DNA from: Aphodosoma sp045658305
GTDB lineage: Bacteria > Bacteroidota > Bacteroidia > Bacteroidales > Paludibacteraceae
Direction of reading: 5' to 3'
Assembly (NCBI GenBank): GCA_045658305.1
Contig: JAZOUT010000144.1
Span: forward strand, 1 to 32,348
DNA length: 32,348 nt
Under the pieces are notes generated by a model, which was not told the origin of the DNA, searched no databases, and worked only from the letters and a program-made list of their open reading frames with translations. Position numbers and translations under genes: made by a program. Numbering within the stretch: position 1 is the stretch's first letter; the number at the start of each line of letters is the position of its first letter. This document shows, piece after piece, positions 30,546-32,348 of this stretch.

Positions 30546-32110
30546 ACAATAGACGAACATCCAAAGAGATTTGTGTTGGCAATCTACGTATTGGGGGCAA
30601 CAACCCTATTCGCATACAAACCATGGCCAACACCGACACTAACGATATCGAAGCCTCTGTAGCACAAGCAAAACGTTGCCTCGAAGCAGGCACAGAACTC
30701 CTCCGCTACACCACTCAAGGCACAAAAGAGGCTGAAAATCTTGGCAAAATCAGAGAGACATTACGAGCAGAAGGCATTGAATTGCCACTTGTAGCTGATA
30801 TTCACTTCAATGCCAATGTTGCTGAAGTGGCTGCCAATTTAGTAGAAAAAGTGCGCATCAACCCAGGTAATTTTGTTACAGGCAAACATGGCGACTACAC
30901 CGATGAAGAGTGGGATGATGAACTACGCCGTATCCGTGAGAAGCTCCATACACTACTCTCTATATGCAAAGACAAAGGCACTGCTATTCGCATCGGAGTC
31001 AATCATGGTTCGCTCTCTCCTCGCATCATGAGTCGATATGGCAATACCCCACTTGGATTGGCAACTTCGTGCATGGAGTTCATCGAACTTTGCGAGCAAG
31101 AAGGGTTCACTAACTTGATTCTTTCAGTAAAAGCATCTAACACACGCGTAATGATTTATGCCGTGCGTCTATTAGTACAAATGATGGATGCAAAAGGTAA
31201 AAATTACCCTCTGCATCTTGGCGTAACCGAAGCAGGCAGCGATGATGAAGGGCGCATCAAATCAGCCATAGGTATCGGAACACTCCTCCACGATGGAATT
31301 GGCGACACAATCCGCGTGTCACTATCCGAAGCCCCAGAAGCAGAAATCCCCGTAGCTCGCAAACTCGTCGACTACATCGAACAACAACGCATTCATTCCT
31401 CATCCCTCATTCCTCATCCCTCATTAAAAACCGAGTATTTAAGAAGAAAAACTACACCTATCAACAACATAGGCGGCAATAATCCCGTAGTCGTAATTAC
31501 CGACACCGAACTCAACACCACACTTAAACCCGACTATACAGCAAAAGATATCGAAACATACAAAAACGAAGTAGCTATCATCGAAAATATCGAAGAACTA
31601 AACCATTTTATTACTACCGACAAACCTATCATATTCAAAAAAGAATTTGCTCTCAACGATTTAGAAACTCTACAAATCCAAGCAGGAGCATTCTTCGGAC
31701 CACTTCTCATTGACGGACTCATCGATGGCATTTGGCTCACCAACCACTCCGACAACATCACACCTGAGCAAGTAAACGACATAGCATTCGAGCTTCTACA
31801 ATCATCTCGTTGCCGCATCAGCAAAACCGAATATACATCTTGCCCATCTTGCGGCCGTACCAAATTCGATTTGCCAAAAGTAGTTCGCCAAGTAAAAGAG
31901 GCAACTCAAGGCTTTGTAGGACTCAAAATCGCCGTAATGGGATGTATCGTCAATGGCCCAGGAGAAATGGCAGATGCCGATTTCGGCTACATCGGAGCCG
32001 GAATGGGCAAAGTTTCGCTCTACAAAGGCAAAGAATGCGTAATGAAAAACATACCCGAAGAAGAAGCAATCAACAAACTTTTAGAGCTCATAAAAGCCTC
32101 AAAACAATAA
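30542..32110 (+). CDS. ispG: 4-hydroxy-3-methylbut-2-enyl-diphosphate synthase (IspG/GcpE), long type
   Basis: 522 aa. It catalyses the [4Fe-4S]-dependent reductive ring opening of MEcPP to HMBPP in the MEP isoprenoid pathway. The N-terminal TIM barrel has GGNNPIRIQTMANTDT and LPLVADIHFN...VRINPGNF; the C-terminal part carries the cluster ligands in CPSC (C434, C437) and C468 of GCIVNGPGEM, with E475 the conserved acid. An extra middle domain (about 300-405) marks the plant/Chlorobi/Bacteroidetes long form, although I recall Bacteroidetes enzymes of about 600 residues, so the insert seems short. Residues 285-295 are encoded by four heptamer repeats. The start overlaps the antiporter stop, implying translational coupling. 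Confidence 0.94.
   Translation: MNNRRTSKEICVGNLRIGGNNPIRIQTMANTDTNDIEASVAQAKRCLEAGTELLRYTTQGTKEAENLGKIRETLRAEGIELPLVADIHFNANVAEVAANLVEKVRINPGNFVTGKHGDYTDEEWDDELRRIREKLHTLLSICKDKGTAIRIGVNHGSLSPRIMSRYGNTPLGLATSCMEFIELCEQEGFTNLILSVKASNTRVMIYAVRLLVQMMDAKGKNYPLHLGVTEAGSDDEGRIKSAIGIGTLLHDGIGDTIRVSLSEAPEAEIPVARKLVDYIEQQRIHSSSLIPHPSLKTEYLRRKTTPINNIGGNNPVVVITDTELNTTLKPDYTAKDIETYKNEVAIIENIEELNHFITTDKPIIFKKEFALNDLETLQIQAGAFFGPLLIDGLIDGIWLTNHSDNITPEQVNDIAFELLQSSRCRISKTEYTSCPSCGRTKFDLPKVVRQVKEATQGFVGLKIAVMGCIVNGPGEMADADFGYIGAGMGKVSLYKGKECVMKNIPEEEAINKLLELIKASKQ
31395..31422 (+). repeat. Heptamer repeat inside ispG
   Basis: ATTCCTC, ATCCCTC, ATTCCTC, ATCCCTC: four period-7 units inside the coding sequence, at the join between the barrel and the insert domain. 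It encodes SSSLIPHPS. Confidence 0.8.
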
Positions 32111-32144
32111 AAACAAAGATTTTTCAAAAATTCATCATCAAAAA

Positions 32145-32176
32145 TTTGTTTATAAGCAATTTAATGCTTACCTTTG
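32145..32176 (+). promoter_or_regulatory. Promoter of serC
   Basis: TTTG (32145-32148), 20 nt, TACCTTTG (32169-32176). The leader to the serC start codon is about 60 nt. Confidence 0.75.
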
Positions 32177-32244
32177 TCTCGTAAATAGCATTTTTACACA
32201 AAAACGAACAACTAACTGTTTTTTAACATATTAAAAATTTTATT

Positions 32245-32348
32245 ATGAAACAAATGCACAATTTCAACGCAGGTCCTTGCGTTCTTCCTCGTGAAGCAGT
32301 GGAAGCAGCTATCGCAGCTATCCAAAATTTTGACAACACAGGTATCGG
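32245..32348 (+). CDS. serC: Phosphoserine aminotransferase SerC (N-terminal fragment, cut by window end)
   Basis: The first 34 codons are visible: MKQMHNFNAGPCVLPREAVE and so on. The HNFNAGP(C/S)xLP pattern is the start of class V phosphoserine aminotransferases, which convert 3-phosphohydroxypyruvate and glutamate to phosphoserine in serine synthesis. It continues beyond the window. It has its own promoter, so it is not simply part of the antiporter-ispG operon. Confidence 0.88.
   Translation, partial: MKQMHNFNAGPCVLPREAVEAAIAAIQNFDNTGI

Noticed and set aside
1..32348. Other tRNA or rRNA genes
   Set aside because: No cloverleaf with GGTTCRA-type T-loop and no rRNA-like conserved stretch noticed on either strand.

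Overview
The window is a 32.3 kb AT-rich chromosomal segment of a Bacteroidota bacterium, most likely a Bacteroidales member. Three things support this: a complete type IX secretion core cluster (porP/sprF-gldK-gldL-gldM-gldN), the lipid-anchored TamA homologue TamL, and repeated house-keeping promoters of the Bacteroidetes type (TTG or TTTG, about 19-20 nt, then TAnnTTTG). Genus and family cannot be fixed from what is visible.

Layout. 1-2765: a SAM methyltransferase, a GIN-domain lipoprotein, a PduO-type cobalamin adenosyltransferase and a DUF2795 protein. 2849-8741: the T9SS operon, closed by a strong terminator. 8848-12000: a TrmH/SpoU rRNA methyltransferase and tamL, transcribed divergently from back-to-back promoters. 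12115-15956: a secreted C69 dipeptidase and an M3 peptidase lipoprotein, probably one peptide-degrading unit. 16039-16755: a TIGR02757-family gene on the minus strand. 17041-24790: coaX, an outer-membrane beta-barrel protein, a TPR protein, lptC, a CNNM/CorC membrane protein and a PpiD-like foldase, a typical Bacteroidales envelope-biogenesis run. 28506-32348: a CPA2 cation/proton antiporter overlapping ispG, then the start of serC.

The least ordinary part is 24.85-28.5 kb, an accessory stretch between ppiD and the antiporter gene. It holds small genes of unknown function, a winged-helix protein, several strong hairpins and at least three promoters that do not lead to conventional genes. Two adjacent minus-strand transcripts (before 26210 and before 26976) each begin, within 5-9 nt of the -7 element, with an H-type RNA pseudoknot. 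The topology is shared but the arm sequences differ, as expected for a conserved structure. Two reading frames in the same stretch are each broken by a single in-frame TAG and have no ATG restart near it, while none of the 23 complete genes in the window ends in TAG. A minus-strand transcript near 28.1 kb has no ORF but carries a 13-bp hairpin that pairs fully only as minus-strand RNA.

A second window-wide theme is tandem repeats with a 7-bp period at eight or more places, almost all abutting gene starts or ends. One copy encodes the signal peptide of LptC and another sits inside ispG. A separate 11-bp-period repeat occurs at both 1-33 and 16850-16915 in opposite orientation, with a 21-nt exact match. 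All of this was read by eye; no homology search, folding program or statistics was run.
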